A program made the translations under genes and the position numbers. A DNA stretch of 56,494 bases from Archangium gephyra (GTDB taxonomy: Bacteria; Myxococcota; Myxococcia; Myxococcales; Myxococcaceae): contig QFQP01000044.1 of NCBI GenBank assembly GCA_003243425.1, positions 1-56,494 of the forward strand. Reading direction: 5' to 3'. Numbering within the stretch: position 1 is the first letter of the stretch; each line of letters starts with the position of its first letter. This document shows, in pieces, positions 16,145 through 24,900 of the stretch. The notes under the pieces were generated by a model. That model saw only the letters and a list, made by a program, of their open reading frames with translations. It was not told the origin of the DNA and did no database searches.

Positions 16145-17300
16145 GCACCGGCTTGCCGGCGTGCGCGATGATCTCCACCGTCGATTGGTCGCTGATGGCG
16201 CGGCCGTCGCCGCGATCTTCGGTGTTGGTGATGCGAATCACGTCGCCGCGCGTGACCTTGAAGAACAGCCGGTTCTGCTCGTTCTCGTGCTTCTCCTGCA
16301 TGGCCAGACCCACGCGGCCCTCGGGCCCGCAACCCATGTAGCGGGTGCGGCCTTTGCCCGGCAGCGCTTCCGACACGATGCGGAACACCTGACCTTCCGG
16401 CGCCGGAGCCCAGGCCTCGCCCTTCGGAGCGACGACGAGGTAGCTCATCTTGAGTGATTCCTTGTGCAGGCCAGCCGCGCGCGCGAGCTCCTCGACCAGC
16501 TTCGGCATGCGCCACTGCCGCTCGGCGTGGCACCAGTCGGACTCTTTGATGAGCGCAGGGCAGTTGCCGCGCCACAGACATGGCGCCCGGATCGCGTAGC
16601 CCTTGTCGACCAGCACGTCGCGCACCTGCAGCAGCGCGCGTGACGTTTCACGCAGCGCAGGCTCGAGCACCATCAACGAGCCGTTGGGGTTCACGCGCTC
16701 GAGCACGTTCTCGAGCAGCGCGGCGCGCGGCGCGATCTGCCCGTTGTAGAGCTCATTCACCACGTGACCCATGGTGATGAGGTCGAACTTGCCGTCGGGG
16801 ATGGGTTTCTCGGGGCTCCACTCCCGCGTGGCGATGCCTTCACCGGCTTCGGTGGCGAGCGCTTTGGCGAGCTCGAGCGCGGGCTTGCTTCGATCCGCGG
16901 CGACCACCGAGGTCGCGCCTGCGTCGAGCGCCGCGAAGGCCAGCGGCCCGGGCCCCGAGCCGAGATCGAGCACCGCTCGAGGGCGCGTCGTCAGCTCCGA
17001 GAGCGTGGCGCGGGCCTGCGCGTAGCTGACCGGCCAATAGAACAGAAGGTAGGCGCCGAGCAGCTTCGGGTCGTCCATGTAGCGCGCGCCGGCCAGTTGC
17101 CGGTCACGCGTGAGGCCCAGCGAGAGCTGCTTCACACCCGCCGCGACGGCCTGCAGCTCGTCGCGGGTCAGCGTGCTCTCGGGCAGTTCTTCTTCGAACC
17201 GCCCACGTTGCTTCTGCTGCTGCTTTCCGCGCCGCTGACTGCGCCACACGGCGATCAGGCGCGGAATCCACTGTTCGAGATCTCGGGTCGGGTCGCCCAT
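16125..17300 (-). CDS. Rsm22/METTL17-like ribosomal small-subunit methyltransferase family (391 aa)
   Basis: The protein has a SAM-binding fold (VLDLGSGPGPLAFAALDAG near 110-128) preceded by the Rsm22-type helical region and YWPVSYAQARATL. Four cysteines stand at the positions expected for the Fe-S site reported in the mitochondrial homologue METTL17: Cys241, Cys247 (CLWRGNCPAL), Cys257 (DWCHAERQW) and Cys324 (MGCGPEGR). The C terminus is a small beta domain (about 330-391). In mitochondria the family assists small-ribosomal-subunit assembly; the bacterial role is untested. It converges with the YeiH-type gene and follows the lipoprotein gene at 17316-18698 in the same direction with a 15-base gap. 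Confidence 0.85.
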   Translation of the reverse strand: MGDPTRDLEQWIPRLIAVWRSQRRGKQQQKQRGRFEEELPESTLTRDELQAVAAGVKQLSLGLTRDRQLAGARYMDDPKLLGAYLLFYWPVSYAQARATLSELTTRPRAVLDLGSGPGPLAFAALDAGATSVVAADRSKPALELAKALATEAGEGIATREWSPEKPIPDGKFDLITMGHVVNELYNGQIAPRAALLENVLERVNPNGSLMVLEPALRETSRALLQVRDVLVDKGYAIRAPCLWRGNCPALIKESDWCHAERQWRMPKLVEELARAAGLHKESLKMSYLVVAPKGEAWAPAPEGQVFRIVSEALPGKGRTRYMGCGPEGRVGLAMQEKHENEQNRLFFKVTRGDVIRITNTEDRGDGRAISDQSTVEIIAHAGKPVLTTPKS

Positions 17301-17315
17301 GGCGGCCCGCTCGTA

Positions 17316-18698
17316 TCAGTCTTCGCCCGTGAAGCTCCACGTCACCGAGTTCACCATCGTGTTGTCTGGCTGAACGAGGGTGAGGCTCGAGTTCCCCGAA
17401 AGGCTGTACGGGTCGGTCGAGCCGCTGTTCACGGTCATCGTCGCGCCCGGCAGCCCGGCGAAGTACTCGGGGTCGTTGGTCGACGGCACGAGGTTGTTCT
17501 GCGCGTACGAGGGGAACGTGGCGCTGCTGCAGTTGTTCTGCGGGTTCTTGGGCGTGCACGACAGGGTGATGTCGAACGCGTCGGCCGCCGTCTCGAACTC
17601 GTAGAGCAGATCGCCCGTGGGCGGCACCTCCATGTCGAGGCCCATCTTCACGGGGCCGGTGCCGGTGCCGGTGCAGGTGCACTGGGGCGACTCCATGTCG
17701 ACCTTCACCGAGGTGTACGTGCCGCCGGTCGACTTGTACTTGCCGGCCTGCGCGCCCTGCTCGTAGGTGATCTGCCCGCCGGCCTCGTAGGTGACGATCG
17801 AATCGCCGCCCCACGTGAGACCGCTGATGCGCAGCGTGATGTTGCCCACGTAGCGTCTGGGCAGGTCGCGCCCGCCGATGGTGATGTTGGAGTTCAGCAG
17901 CACCTTGCCCCTGGCGGGCGGGTTGAACTCCACGCTGACGCTCACGGTGTTGGGCGACGGCCGGGTCGCAGGCGCGGTGTAGACGGCGTCAGGCGAGCCT
18001 CCTTCGACGGTGCCGGTGGTGCCGTTGCCGCCGGTGACACCATTGACCGACCAGTTCGCGAGCAGCGGCGCGAGGCCTTCGTCGTCCTGGCAGTCGGTGA
18101 CCAGACCCACGGGCTCGTTCTCGTCGCTCGGCGGCGGCACCGAGTGGCAGTAGCGAACCGAGAGCTCGACGGTCTTCTTCAGCTCGACGTTGGCCTTCGG
18201 TGGCCGCAGCTGCCAGCCGTAGAGCATCGACCAGTCGGAGAGGTGCGTGGTCTTCACGCTCAGCGAACGACCCTCGACGGTGGCGTTGGTGAAGGCGCGC
18301 CAGCGACGTTCAGAGTCCTGGTAGGCCACGCGCATGCCGTTGATGTCGGTGCCGACGAGGTCGCTCTCCTTGGCGGTGAACTTGATGGTCGCGGGGCTGC
18401 TGAACGTCGTGCCTTCAGGCCCGATGCGGTAGGCGACGAGCGCGCCCGGCCCGGTGGGAATGATGGGTGTGAGGGTGAACATCGTGTCGGCTGACACGGC
18501 GCCCGCGGGCACGGTGAGCGAGACGGTGCCGTCGTCGCTGCTGATGGTGCCGCCCGCCGAGCCGATGCTCTGCGTCTTTGGCGTGCCGATGGCCTCGCCC
18601 TTCAAGGTGACGGCAGGTGTGGTCTTCAGGTTCGCCGTCGGTGCAGGACAACCGGCCAACGCGATCACCGCCAGAACAGCAATCAACGCCCGTTTCAT
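17316..18698 (-). CDS. Lipoprotein with ZU5-like domain (460 aa)
   Basis: The ATG at 18698 has GGAAGGAG upstream and starts a signal peptide ending in the lipobox ALAGC; earlier codons in frame are promoter DNA. Residues about 40-130 resemble a ZU5-type domain (GGTISSDDGTVSLTVPAGAV, TFSSPATIKF). The rest is beta-rich with an Ig-like middle (NWSVNGVTGGNGTTGTVEGG) and no known catalytic motif. It is probably an outer-membrane or surface lipoprotein with an adhesion or scaffold function. It lies directly upstream of the Rsm22-like gene on the same strand and diverges from the gene at 18863. Confidence 0.82.
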   Translation of the reverse strand: MKRALIAVLAVIALAGCPAPTANLKTTPAVTLKGEAIGTPKTQSIGSAGGTISSDDGTVSLTVPAGAVSADTMFTLTPIIPTGPGALVAYRIGPEGTTFSSPATIKFTAKESDLVGTDINGMRVAYQDSERRWRAFTNATVEGRSLSVKTTHLSDWSMLYGWQLRPPKANVELKKTVELSVRYCHSVPPPSDENEPVGLVTDCQDDEGLAPLLANWSVNGVTGGNGTTGTVEGGSPDAVYTAPATRPSPNTVSVSVEFNPPARGKVLLNSNITIGGRDLPRRYVGNITLRISGLTWGGDSIVTYEAGGQITYEQGAQAGKYKSTGGTYTSVKVDMESPQCTCTGTGTGPVKMGLDMEVPPTGDLLYEFETAADAFDITLSCTPKNPQNNCSSATFPSYAQNNLVPSTNDPEYFAGLPGATMTVNSGSTDPYSLSGNSSLTLVQPDNTMVNSVTWSFTGED

Positions 18699-18862
18699 GT
18701 GTGCGCTCCTTCCCCCGGCCGAAATGGCACCCGGAGAACTAGGCCGACCGCGCCAACCACGCAAGACCACTGCGCGGGTTCGAAAACTCGCGTGTCGAAA
18801 ACGCGCTGGTACCTTGAAGTGCAACAGGTCGCTTCAGGCCCGTCGCAGTTCGAAAGGTGCTC

Positions 18863-19249
18863 ATGCTCGCTCGACTGGTCATGTTGACGGTGTTGCTGAT
18901 GGCGGGCGGCTCCTCGGCGGTCTCGGGCGCGCGGGTGTACGCCGTGTCGTGGTCGCGCGCGTCGAGCGCGTCACCCGAGCTCGTGCAGCAGGTCGATCTC
19001 CAGCTGCGTGAAGAGTTGAAGCGCCGTGGCGCCTTCGTGGTCGACCGCGCGGGACCGTCGACGATTCTGCTCAAGCCCGACATCGAAGTGTCGCCCACGT
19101 CGATGCGACTGAACGTGGTGGGTGTACGCGCCGTCGATCAGAAATTGCTCGGCACCATCAGCGCGAAGGCCAGCGGCGCTTCACGTTCGGCGCAGCTGAA
19201 GGCGCTGGTGAAGCGCGTGTGCGCCGAGTCGGAACAGCTCGCGCCCTGA
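18863..19249 (+). CDS. Small secreted protein of unknown function (128 aa)
   Basis: AAGG five bases before the ATG at 18863 supports this start over the GTG at 18857. The product has a signal peptide (LARLVMLTVLLMAGGSSAVSG) with no lipobox, then about 105 residues with an amphipathic helix (ELVQQVDLQLREELKRRG) and beta strands (STILLKPDIEVSPTSMRLNVVGV). The layout recalls small periplasmic domains that assess protein or peptidoglycan partners, but I do not recognise the family. It precedes the ABC exporter operon by 66 bases and might share its transcript. Confidence 0.75.
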   Translation: MLARLVMLTVLLMAGGSSAVSGARVYAVSWSRASSASPELVQQVDLQLREELKRRGAFVVDRAGPSTILLKPDIEVSPTSMRLNVVGVRAVDQKLLGTISAKASGASRSAQLKALVKRVCAESEQLAP

Positions 19250-19315
19250 CCGGAACGGCGAGTCGCCACTTCGAGATTCGCTCGCAACCCGCATCGGCAG
19301 CGGTACAAGCCGCGC

Positions 19316-20308
19316 ATGATTCGCGTTCGCGATCTGAAGAAGCACTACCGCGTTCACAAGCGCCCGCCGGGCATGAAGGCGGCGTTCAAGTCGCTCTTCA
19401 AGCGCGACTACACGTGGGTGAAGGCGGTCGACGGCATCTCGTTCGACATCGCGCCCGGTGAGCGCGTCGGTTTTCTCGGGCCCAACGGCGCCGGCAAGAC
19501 GACCACCCTGAAGATGGCGTCGGGCCTGCTGCACCCGACTGCTGGCGAGGTGACGGTCGACGGTCACGTGCCGCAACAACGGCAGACCGAGTTCCTCAAG
19601 AAGATCATGTTGGTGATGGGCCAGAAGCAGCAGCTCCTGTGGGACCTGCCGCCTTCGGAGACCTACGAGCTGAACCGCGCGGTGTACGACGTGCCGCGCG
19701 AAGACTTCAAAAAGCGCCTGAAGGAGCTGACTGAGCTGTTGGAGCTCGGTGATCTGCTCGGCAAGCCGACGCGGCAGCTGTCGCTCGGTGAGCGCATGAA
19801 GTGCGAGCTGGCAGGCGCGCTCATTCACGGGCCGAAGGTGCTGTTCCTCGACGAGCCGACCATCGGTCTCGACGTGTCGATGCAGGTGGCGATGCGCGAT
19901 TTCATTCGCCGCTACAACGCAGAGCACGGCGCGACGTTGATCCTCACCTCGCACTACATGGACGACGTGGCCGCGCTGTGCCCGCGCGTGATCGTCATCG
20001 ACAAGGGCGTGCTGTCCTACGACGGCAAGCTGGACGCGCTCGTGCAACGCGTGCGGCCCGAGAAGCGGCTGGTGCTTCGGTTCTCACAGCCGGTGCCCGA
20101 AGCGCGCGTGAAGGAGTTCGGGACGGTCGTGAAACACGAAGCGGCCGAAGCGGTGCTGCAGGTGGCGCACGACGCGGTGAACAAGGTGGTGGCGCGCGCG
20201 CTGGCCGAGCTGCCGGTGCGCGACCTGAACGTGGAAGATCCTCCGCTGGAAGAAGTGATGAGCGAGCTGTTCGCGCGCAGCCGCGCCGAACGTGAGGCCG
20301 CTGCATGA
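19316..20308 (+). CDS. ABC-2 exporter ATP-binding protein (COG4586-like, 330 aa)
   Basis: The nucleotide-binding domain is complete: Walker A GPNGAGKTT, Q-loop region GQKQQLLWDL, signature LSLGERMK, Walker B VLFLDEPT and switch His in LTSHYMDD. The N-terminal extension with RPPGMKAAFKSLFKRDY before the strand VKAVDGISF is typical of the COG4586 group, which pairs with the two permeases encoded next. The C-terminal 80 residues form the regulatory domain seen in this group. The ATG overlaps the next gene by four bases. Substrate cannot be told; members are annotated for multidrug or lipid-like export. Confidence 0.93.
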   Translation: MIRVRDLKKHYRVHKRPPGMKAAFKSLFKRDYTWVKAVDGISFDIAPGERVGFLGPNGAGKTTTLKMASGLLHPTAGEVTVDGHVPQQRQTEFLKKIMLVMGQKQQLLWDLPPSETYELNRAVYDVPREDFKKRLKELTELLELGDLLGKPTRQLSLGERMKCELAGALIHGPKVLFLDEPTIGLDVSMQVAMRDFIRRYNAEHGATLILTSHYMDDVAALCPRVIVIDKGVLSYDGKLDALVQRVRPEKRLVLRFSQPVPEARVKEFGTVVKHEAAEAVLQVAHDAVNKVVARALAELPVRDLNVEDPPLEEVMSELFARSRAEREAAA

Positions 20309-21114
20309 TGCGCACCCTGCGGGTGATTCCGACGTTGCTGCGCGTCGGTCTCGCCGAAGCCGTCGCCTACCGCGCCGAGATGGTCATCTGGGTGCTCGCG
20401 ACCACGATGCCGTTCGTGATGATGGTGTTGTGGACCACGGTGGCCTCCGCGGCTCCGGTCATCGGTCAGGGCGGTCAGCAGTGGGGCAGCAGCTCGTTCA
20501 TCGCCTACTTCCTGTCGGTGTTCGTGGTGCGTCAGCTCGCGTCGGCGTGGGCCTCGTGGGAGATCAACTTCGAGGTGCGTGGCGGCACGCTGGCGATGCG
20601 GCTGCTGCGACCGCTGCACCCGGTGCTCGGCTACGCGATGTCGAACCTGGCCTACATGCCGCAGCGCTTCCTCATTTCACTGCCGGTCGTGGCGATCCTG
20701 CTCGCGGCGTATTCCGACTTCATGACCACCGACGTCGCGCTGTGGGCGACGTGGTGCGTGGCGATGTTCGGCGGCTGGCTCATCACCTTCTTCGTCAACG
20801 TGACCATCGGCGCGGTGAGCTTCTTCCTCGAGAGCTCGCTGCGGATCATGGACGTGTACCTCGCCGCGTTCTTCGTGTTCTCCGGCTACATGTTCCCGCT
20901 CGACCTGTTCCCGCCGTGGCTGCGGTCGACCACCGAGTGGCTCCCGTTTCGCTATCAGATCGCGCTCCCCGTCGAAGTGATGACCGGGAAGCTCGCGCTC
21001 GGTGAGGCATGGCTGATGATCGGCAAGCAGTACGCGTGGGCCTTCGGGTTGGCCGCGCTGGGGCTCTTCATCTGGCGCCAGGGCGTGAAGCGCTTTCAGG
21101 CGTTCGGAGGGTGA
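20305..21114 (+). CDS. ABC-2 exporter permease 1 (269 aa)
   Basis: A six-helix integral membrane protein of the ABC2_membrane_6 / COG4587-COG3694 type. Hydrophobic segments include MVIWVLATTMPFVMMVLW, FLISLPVVAILLAAYS and WLITFFVNVTIGAVSFFL, with the amphipathic N-terminal helix RVGLAEAVAYRAEM. It overlaps the ATPase gene by ATGA and is followed two bases later by the second permease gene, so a heterodimeric permease is expected. Confidence 0.9.
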   Translation: MMRTLRVIPTLLRVGLAEAVAYRAEMVIWVLATTMPFVMMVLWTTVASAAPVIGQGGQQWGSSSFIAYFLSVFVVRQLASAWASWEINFEVRGGTLAMRLLRPLHPVLGYAMSNLAYMPQRFLISLPVVAILLAAYSDFMTTDVALWATWCVAMFGGWLITFFVNVTIGAVSFFLESSLRIMDVYLAAFFVFSGYMFPLDLFPPWLRSTTEWLPFRYQIALPVEVMTGKLALGEAWLMIGKQYAWAFGLAALGLFIWRQGVKRFQAFGG

Positions 21115-21116
21115 GC

Positions 21117-21911
21117 ATGCTGCGCTACCTCCGACTTCTGATTCTTCAGCTGCGCACGTCGGTTCTGCTCGCCGCGCAGTACCGCTGGGACTTCTTCCTC
21201 GATGCGGGCATCGGCCTGTTCTGGACGGCCGCGGCGATCATGCCGCTGTTCGTGGTGTACGGCGGTTCGAACAAGGCGGGCGTGCCCGGTTGGTCGTTCG
21301 GCGAGACGCTGGTGGTGGTCGGCTTCTTCATCACGCTGCAGGCGGTGCTCGACGGCGCGATCAACCCCGGCTTGCAGGCGGTCATCGATCACATCCGCAA
21401 GGGCACGCTCGACTTCGTGCTGCTCAAGCCCGCTGACGCGCAGTTCCTGGTGTCGACGGCGCGCTTTCAGCTGTGGCGCGGCGCCGGGCTGCTGCACGCC
21501 GCGCTCGTCTTCACCATCGCGTTTCGGGAAATCGGGCGGCTCCCGACGGCGCTCGGCATTTCCGAAGCCGTGCTGCTGATCGGCGTGGCCGTCGCGCTGC
21601 TCTATTCGTTGTGGATTCTGATCATCTCGCTCGCGTTCATCATGGTGAAGGTCGACAACCTCACGTACCTCTTCACCTCGATCTTCGATGCGGCGCGCTG
21701 GCCTTCGAGCGTGTTCCGTGGCCCGGTGAAGCTGGTGTTCACGTTCGTGATTCCGATCGCAGTGATGACCACCTTCCCGGCGGAGGCGTTGCTCGGCCGC
21801 CTCGAGCTGAAGTCGCTCGCGTATTCGCTCGTCGGTTCGGCGGCCTTCGCGATGGTGGCGCGCCTGGTGTGGATCCGCTCCATCGCCCGCTACACGTCTG
21901 CTGGAGGGTGA
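21117..21911 (+). CDS. ABC-2 exporter permease 2 (264 aa)
   Basis: The ATG at 21117 follows GGAGGGTGAGC and begins MLRYLRLLILQLRTSVLLA; upstream in-frame codons only read through permease 1. About six membrane segments are present, with the family pattern of a Gln/Arg-containing helix before the first one (QYRWDFFLDAGIGLFW) and DAARWPSSVFRGPVKLVFTFVIP near the end. It is the partner of permease 1 in a three-gene exporter. The exonuclease III gene follows after a single base. Confidence 0.9.
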   Translation: MLRYLRLLILQLRTSVLLAAQYRWDFFLDAGIGLFWTAAAIMPLFVVYGGSNKAGVPGWSFGETLVVVGFFITLQAVLDGAINPGLQAVIDHIRKGTLDFVLLKPADAQFLVSTARFQLWRGAGLLHAALVFTIAFREIGRLPTALGISEAVLLIGVAVALLYSLWILIISLAFIMVKVDNLTYLFTSIFDAARWPSSVFRGPVKLVFTFVIPIAVMTTFPAEALLGRLELKSLAYSLVGSAAFAMVARLVWIRSIARYTSAGG

Positions 21912-21912
21912 C

Positions 21913-22668
21913 ATGAAGATCGCCACGTGGAACATCAACTCGGTGCGTGCGCGACTGGAGCGCCTCGTCGACTACTTGAAGACGCGTTCACCGGACGTGC
22001 TCTGTCTTCAGGAGCTCAAGTGTACCGACGAGCAGTTCCCTCACGATGACGTGAAGGCGCTCGGGTACCACGTCGAGACGTTCGGTCAGAAGACGTACAA
22101 CGGCGTGGCGATCCTCTCGAAGGCGCCGATCGCCCACGTCGCCCGCGGCATGGGTGATGGTGACGAGCAGTCGCGCATCATCGCGGGAACCACCTTCGGC
22201 GTTCGCGTGGTCGGCGTATACGCGCCCAACGGGCAATCGCTCACGTCGCCCGCCTACGAATACAAGCTCGAGTGGTACGCGCGGCTCTCGCGTTGGCTGC
22301 GCACCGCCACGCGGCCGTTGCTGGTGTGCGGCGACTTCAACGTCGCCCCGCACGACATGGACACGTGGGACCCCGCGCTGTGGCAGGGCCAGGTGCTCGC
22401 TTCACCGAAAGAACGCGAGGCCTTCGCGGCCATGAACACGCACAACGCGCTCATCGACCTCTTCCGCGCGAAGCACCCGGAGGAAGGTCGCTTCTCGTGG
22501 TGGGACTACCGCGCGGGGGCGTTTCACAAGAATCAGGGCCTGCGCATCGATCACCTGCTCGTCACCGAAGACCTCGTGAAGCGCTGCACCGCGGTCGAGA
22601 TCGATCGTGACGCGCGCAAAGGCAAGCAGCCGTCCGATCACGCGCCGGTGTGGGCAGAGTTCGCCTAA
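21913..22668 (+). CDS. xth: Exodeoxyribonuclease III (251 aa)
   Basis: This AP endonuclease/3'-exonuclease of the EEP fold acts in base excision repair. Catalytic motifs are intact: WNINSVRARL, LQELKC (metal Glu), YNGVAILS, GVYAPNGQ, CGDFNVAPHDMD and the C-terminal RIDHLL and SDHAPV. Length is normal. It starts one base after the exporter permease stop, so it is probably transcribed with the ABC genes despite the unrelated function. Confidence 0.95.
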   Translation: MKIATWNINSVRARLERLVDYLKTRSPDVLCLQELKCTDEQFPHDDVKALGYHVETFGQKTYNGVAILSKAPIAHVARGMGDGDEQSRIIAGTTFGVRVVGVYAPNGQSLTSPAYEYKLEWYARLSRWLRTATRPLLVCGDFNVAPHDMDTWDPALWQGQVLASPKEREAFAAMNTHNALIDLFRAKHPEEGRFSWWDYRAGAFHKNQGLRIDHLLVTEDLVKRCTAVEIDRDARKGKQPSDHAPVWAEFA

Positions 22669-22699
22669 GGTCCGGGCCTTCTCGAGGGGAGGCTCCACA

Positions 22700-23719
22700 A
22701 TGGAAGGCAGCTTGATCTCGGTGCCGGGTTTGATCTTCGGCGCCATCGGATGGTTCGTACTCCGGTACGTCATCTTCGGTTTCTTCACCGTCAATCAGAA
22801 CGAGCGCGCGGTGAAGACCTCGTTCGGCCGCGCCATGCGCCTGACCAGCACGACGCTCGACAACCCCATGGCCGAGTACCTGCGGCCCGACGAGCGCGAG
22901 CGCTACAAGTACCCGCAGCTCGAGGTGATCAAACCCGGCGGTCCGTATTTCAAGTGGCCCTGGGAGAAGGTCTACAAGGTCTCGGTGGCCACCGAGACGG
23001 TGAACCTCGCGTTCGACCCCGAAGACGTGAACGCCAACCGCGGCGGCACCGAGCTCGACGCGGTGACGAAAGACCAGCTCAACATCGGCCTCACCGGTCA
23101 GCTCCGGTTCCGCGTGAGCGATCAGAACCTGTACGCGTACATCTTCGGCGTGAAGCGGCCGCTCGTTCACGTGCTCGGCTACTTCGTGTCGATTCTTCGC
23201 CAGAAGATCGCGTCGTTCGAAGCGCCGGAAGTCAGCAGCGACGCACCGGCGGCGACGGCGGTCGCCAACATCGGCGATCTCTCGGCGGCGGCGGGCGTGT
23301 CCATCAACGATCTCCGCAAGAACCTCCGTCTGCTGAACGAAGACATGGACAAGGGGTGCTTGTCGTCGACCGCGCGCTACGGCATCACGCTCGACGCGTC
23401 GCTCATCACCGGCATCGACCCGCCAGATGACGTCGAGAGCGCGCTGGCCGCCATCAACACCGCGCACAACCAGGTCGGCGCCGACGTTTCGCTCGCGCAG
23501 GCCGCCGCCGACCAGAAGCTCGTGCAGTCGCGCCGCGCCGTCGAAATTCAGCAGCTCAACGCGCAGGCAGAGGTCGAACCATTGTTGCAGCTGGCCAATC
23601 AGCTCACCGAACTCAAGCGGCTCGGCGGCGGCAGCGGCGTCATCGACGCCTACGTGCGCAACGTGAAGCTCTCGCTCTTCAGCAAGGCCCGCAGCGCCTA
23701 CGTGGAGGTCAAGCCGTGA
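22700..23719 (+). CDS. SPFH/band 7 domain membrane protein 1 (339 aa)
   Basis: The ATG at 22700 follows GGGGAGG with good spacing. An N-terminal membrane segment (LIFGAIGWFVLRYVIFGFF) leads into an SPFH domain (NQNERAVKTSFGRAM, QLEVIKPGGPYFKWPWEKVY, VTKDQLNIGLTGQLRFRVSD). An Ala/Gln-rich helix (VSLAQAAADQKLVQSRRAVE) follows, the usual coiled region. SPFH proteins form large ring or cage assemblies that organise membranes. Its stop overlaps the start of a second, different SPFH gene, so a hetero-oligomer is likely. The internal insert TAVANIGDLSAAAGVSIND is unusual for HflK/HflC. Confidence 0.88.
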   Translation: MEGSLISVPGLIFGAIGWFVLRYVIFGFFTVNQNERAVKTSFGRAMRLTSTTLDNPMAEYLRPDERERYKYPQLEVIKPGGPYFKWPWEKVYKVSVATETVNLAFDPEDVNANRGGTELDAVTKDQLNIGLTGQLRFRVSDQNLYAYIFGVKRPLVHVLGYFVSILRQKIASFEAPEVSSDAPAATAVANIGDLSAAAGVSINDLRKNLRLLNEDMDKGCLSSTARYGITLDASLITGIDPPDDVESALAAINTAHNQVGADVSLAQAAADQKLVQSRRAVEIQQLNAQAEVEPLLQLANQLTELKRLGGGSGVIDAYVRNVKLSLFSKARSAYVEVKP

Positions 23720-24612
23720 GCTTCTTCATCTCGATGATCGTCGGCTTCTTCATGTGTCTCATCGGTGTGCCCGTCGCGATGGCCATCGCTCGTGCGTTCG
23801 GCATCTACGCCATCATCGAAGAGCGCAAGTCGAAGGTGTTCACGCTGTTCGGTGAAGTGCTCGGCACCATCAACGAGCCGGGTCTGCACTTCCTGTGGGC
23901 GAAGCTGGGCGTGAAGTCGGCGCTCATTCCGCTCTTCGGCAAGGTGCACACCGTCGACCTGCGCCTCGACCAGGAATACCTGCGCAGCCAGCCCGTGAAC
24001 TCGGAGGAGGGCGCTCCGATGGGTATCGGCATCTGGTACGAGATGTTCCCCAACGACCCCGTCGCGTACCTGTTCAAGAACGCCGATCCGCGCGGCTCGC
24101 TGCGCGCGAACGTGTCGAACGCCGCGGTGCGCACGCTGTCGAACATGAAGCTGGGCGACATGTTGGAGACGCGTCACGTGATGAGCCAGGCGGTGCGCAA
24201 CGAGGTCACGCCACGCTCGGCCGAGTGGGGGTACCAGCTCGGCTCCGTCTACATCCGCAAGGTGCACTTCCGCGACGGGCAGATGATCCGCGGCATCGAA
24301 GAGAAGGTCGTGAACCGCCTTCGTCAGGTGACCTCGGCCATCAGCCAGGACGGCGCGAACCAGGTCAGCATCATCAAGTCGTCGGCTGACTCGAAGGCCG
24401 CCGCCGAGTTCGCGCGCGCGGCTTCACAGCGCCCGTTGATCGTCGGCAAGGCGCTCCACCAGATCAGCCTCGACAAGGAAGTGATGGAGGCGATGTTCGA
24501 GCTGCTCGAGACGCAGAAGCTGCTCGAAAGCGGTGCGCCGGTGACGCTGTTGCCCGAGCGGTCGGCGCAGACGGGGCTGCTGACCCCACTGCTGGCCTCG
24601 CAGAACAAGTAG
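23716..24612 (+). CDS. SPFH/band 7 domain membrane protein 2 (298 aa)
   Basis: The GTG at 23716 overlaps the previous stop (GTGA). A signal-anchor helix (FISMIVGFFMCLIGVPVAMAIA) is followed by an SPFH core (IIEERKSKVFTLFGEVLGTI, EPGLHFLWAKLG) with the prohibitin-like AVRNEVTPRSAEWGYQLGSVYI segment. The C-terminal helix is SADSKAAAEFARAASQRP. It resembles HflC-like proteins in layout. Together with the neighbouring SPFH protein it probably builds a membrane cage; there is no FtsH gene beside it. Confidence 0.88.
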   Translation: MSFFISMIVGFFMCLIGVPVAMAIARAFGIYAIIEERKSKVFTLFGEVLGTINEPGLHFLWAKLGVKSALIPLFGKVHTVDLRLDQEYLRSQPVNSEEGAPMGIGIWYEMFPNDPVAYLFKNADPRGSLRANVSNAAVRTLSNMKLGDMLETRHVMSQAVRNEVTPRSAEWGYQLGSVYIRKVHFRDGQMIRGIEEKVVNRLRQVTSAISQDGANQVSIIKSSADSKAAAEFARAASQRPLIVGKALHQISLDKEVMEAMFELLETQKLLESGAPVTLLPERSAQTGLLTPLLASQNK

Positions 24613-24665
24613 GTCTGATTGGTCACGTGGCTTGCAGGTGCGGCTTTCGGTCGTACCTGTAGGTC

Positions 24666-24878
24666 ATGACGACCGAAGTTCGAGTGATCGACGAAACGAC
24701 CGCGGAGATGCAGCTGGCTCACGCGTGCCCCATGTGTGACGGCGATCTCGAACTTCGCCTCTCGCCTGATGGTGCGCGGAGCTTCTGCTCGACGTGCCAC
24801 ACCATTCAGAAGCCGCGCGTGCCGCGAGACCCGGTGACGGGGTGGTCGCTCGACTTCCTGAACGTCGGCTTGGCGTGA
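24666..24878 (+). CDS. Small zinc-ribbon protein (70 aa)
   Basis: The protein has CPMC (about 21-24) and CSTC (about 41-44), a four-Cys zinc ribbon, preceded by an acidic N terminus (RVIDETTAEMQLAH). AGG lies just upstream of the ATG. It stands 53 bases after the second SPFH gene on the same strand. Function is unknown. Confidence 0.72.
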   Translation: MTTEVRVIDETTAEMQLAHACPMCDGDLELRLSPDGARSFCSTCHTIQKPRVPRDPVTGWSLDFLNVGLA

Positions 24879-24900
24879 TCGCGAGCTGCGCTCGGCCCGC

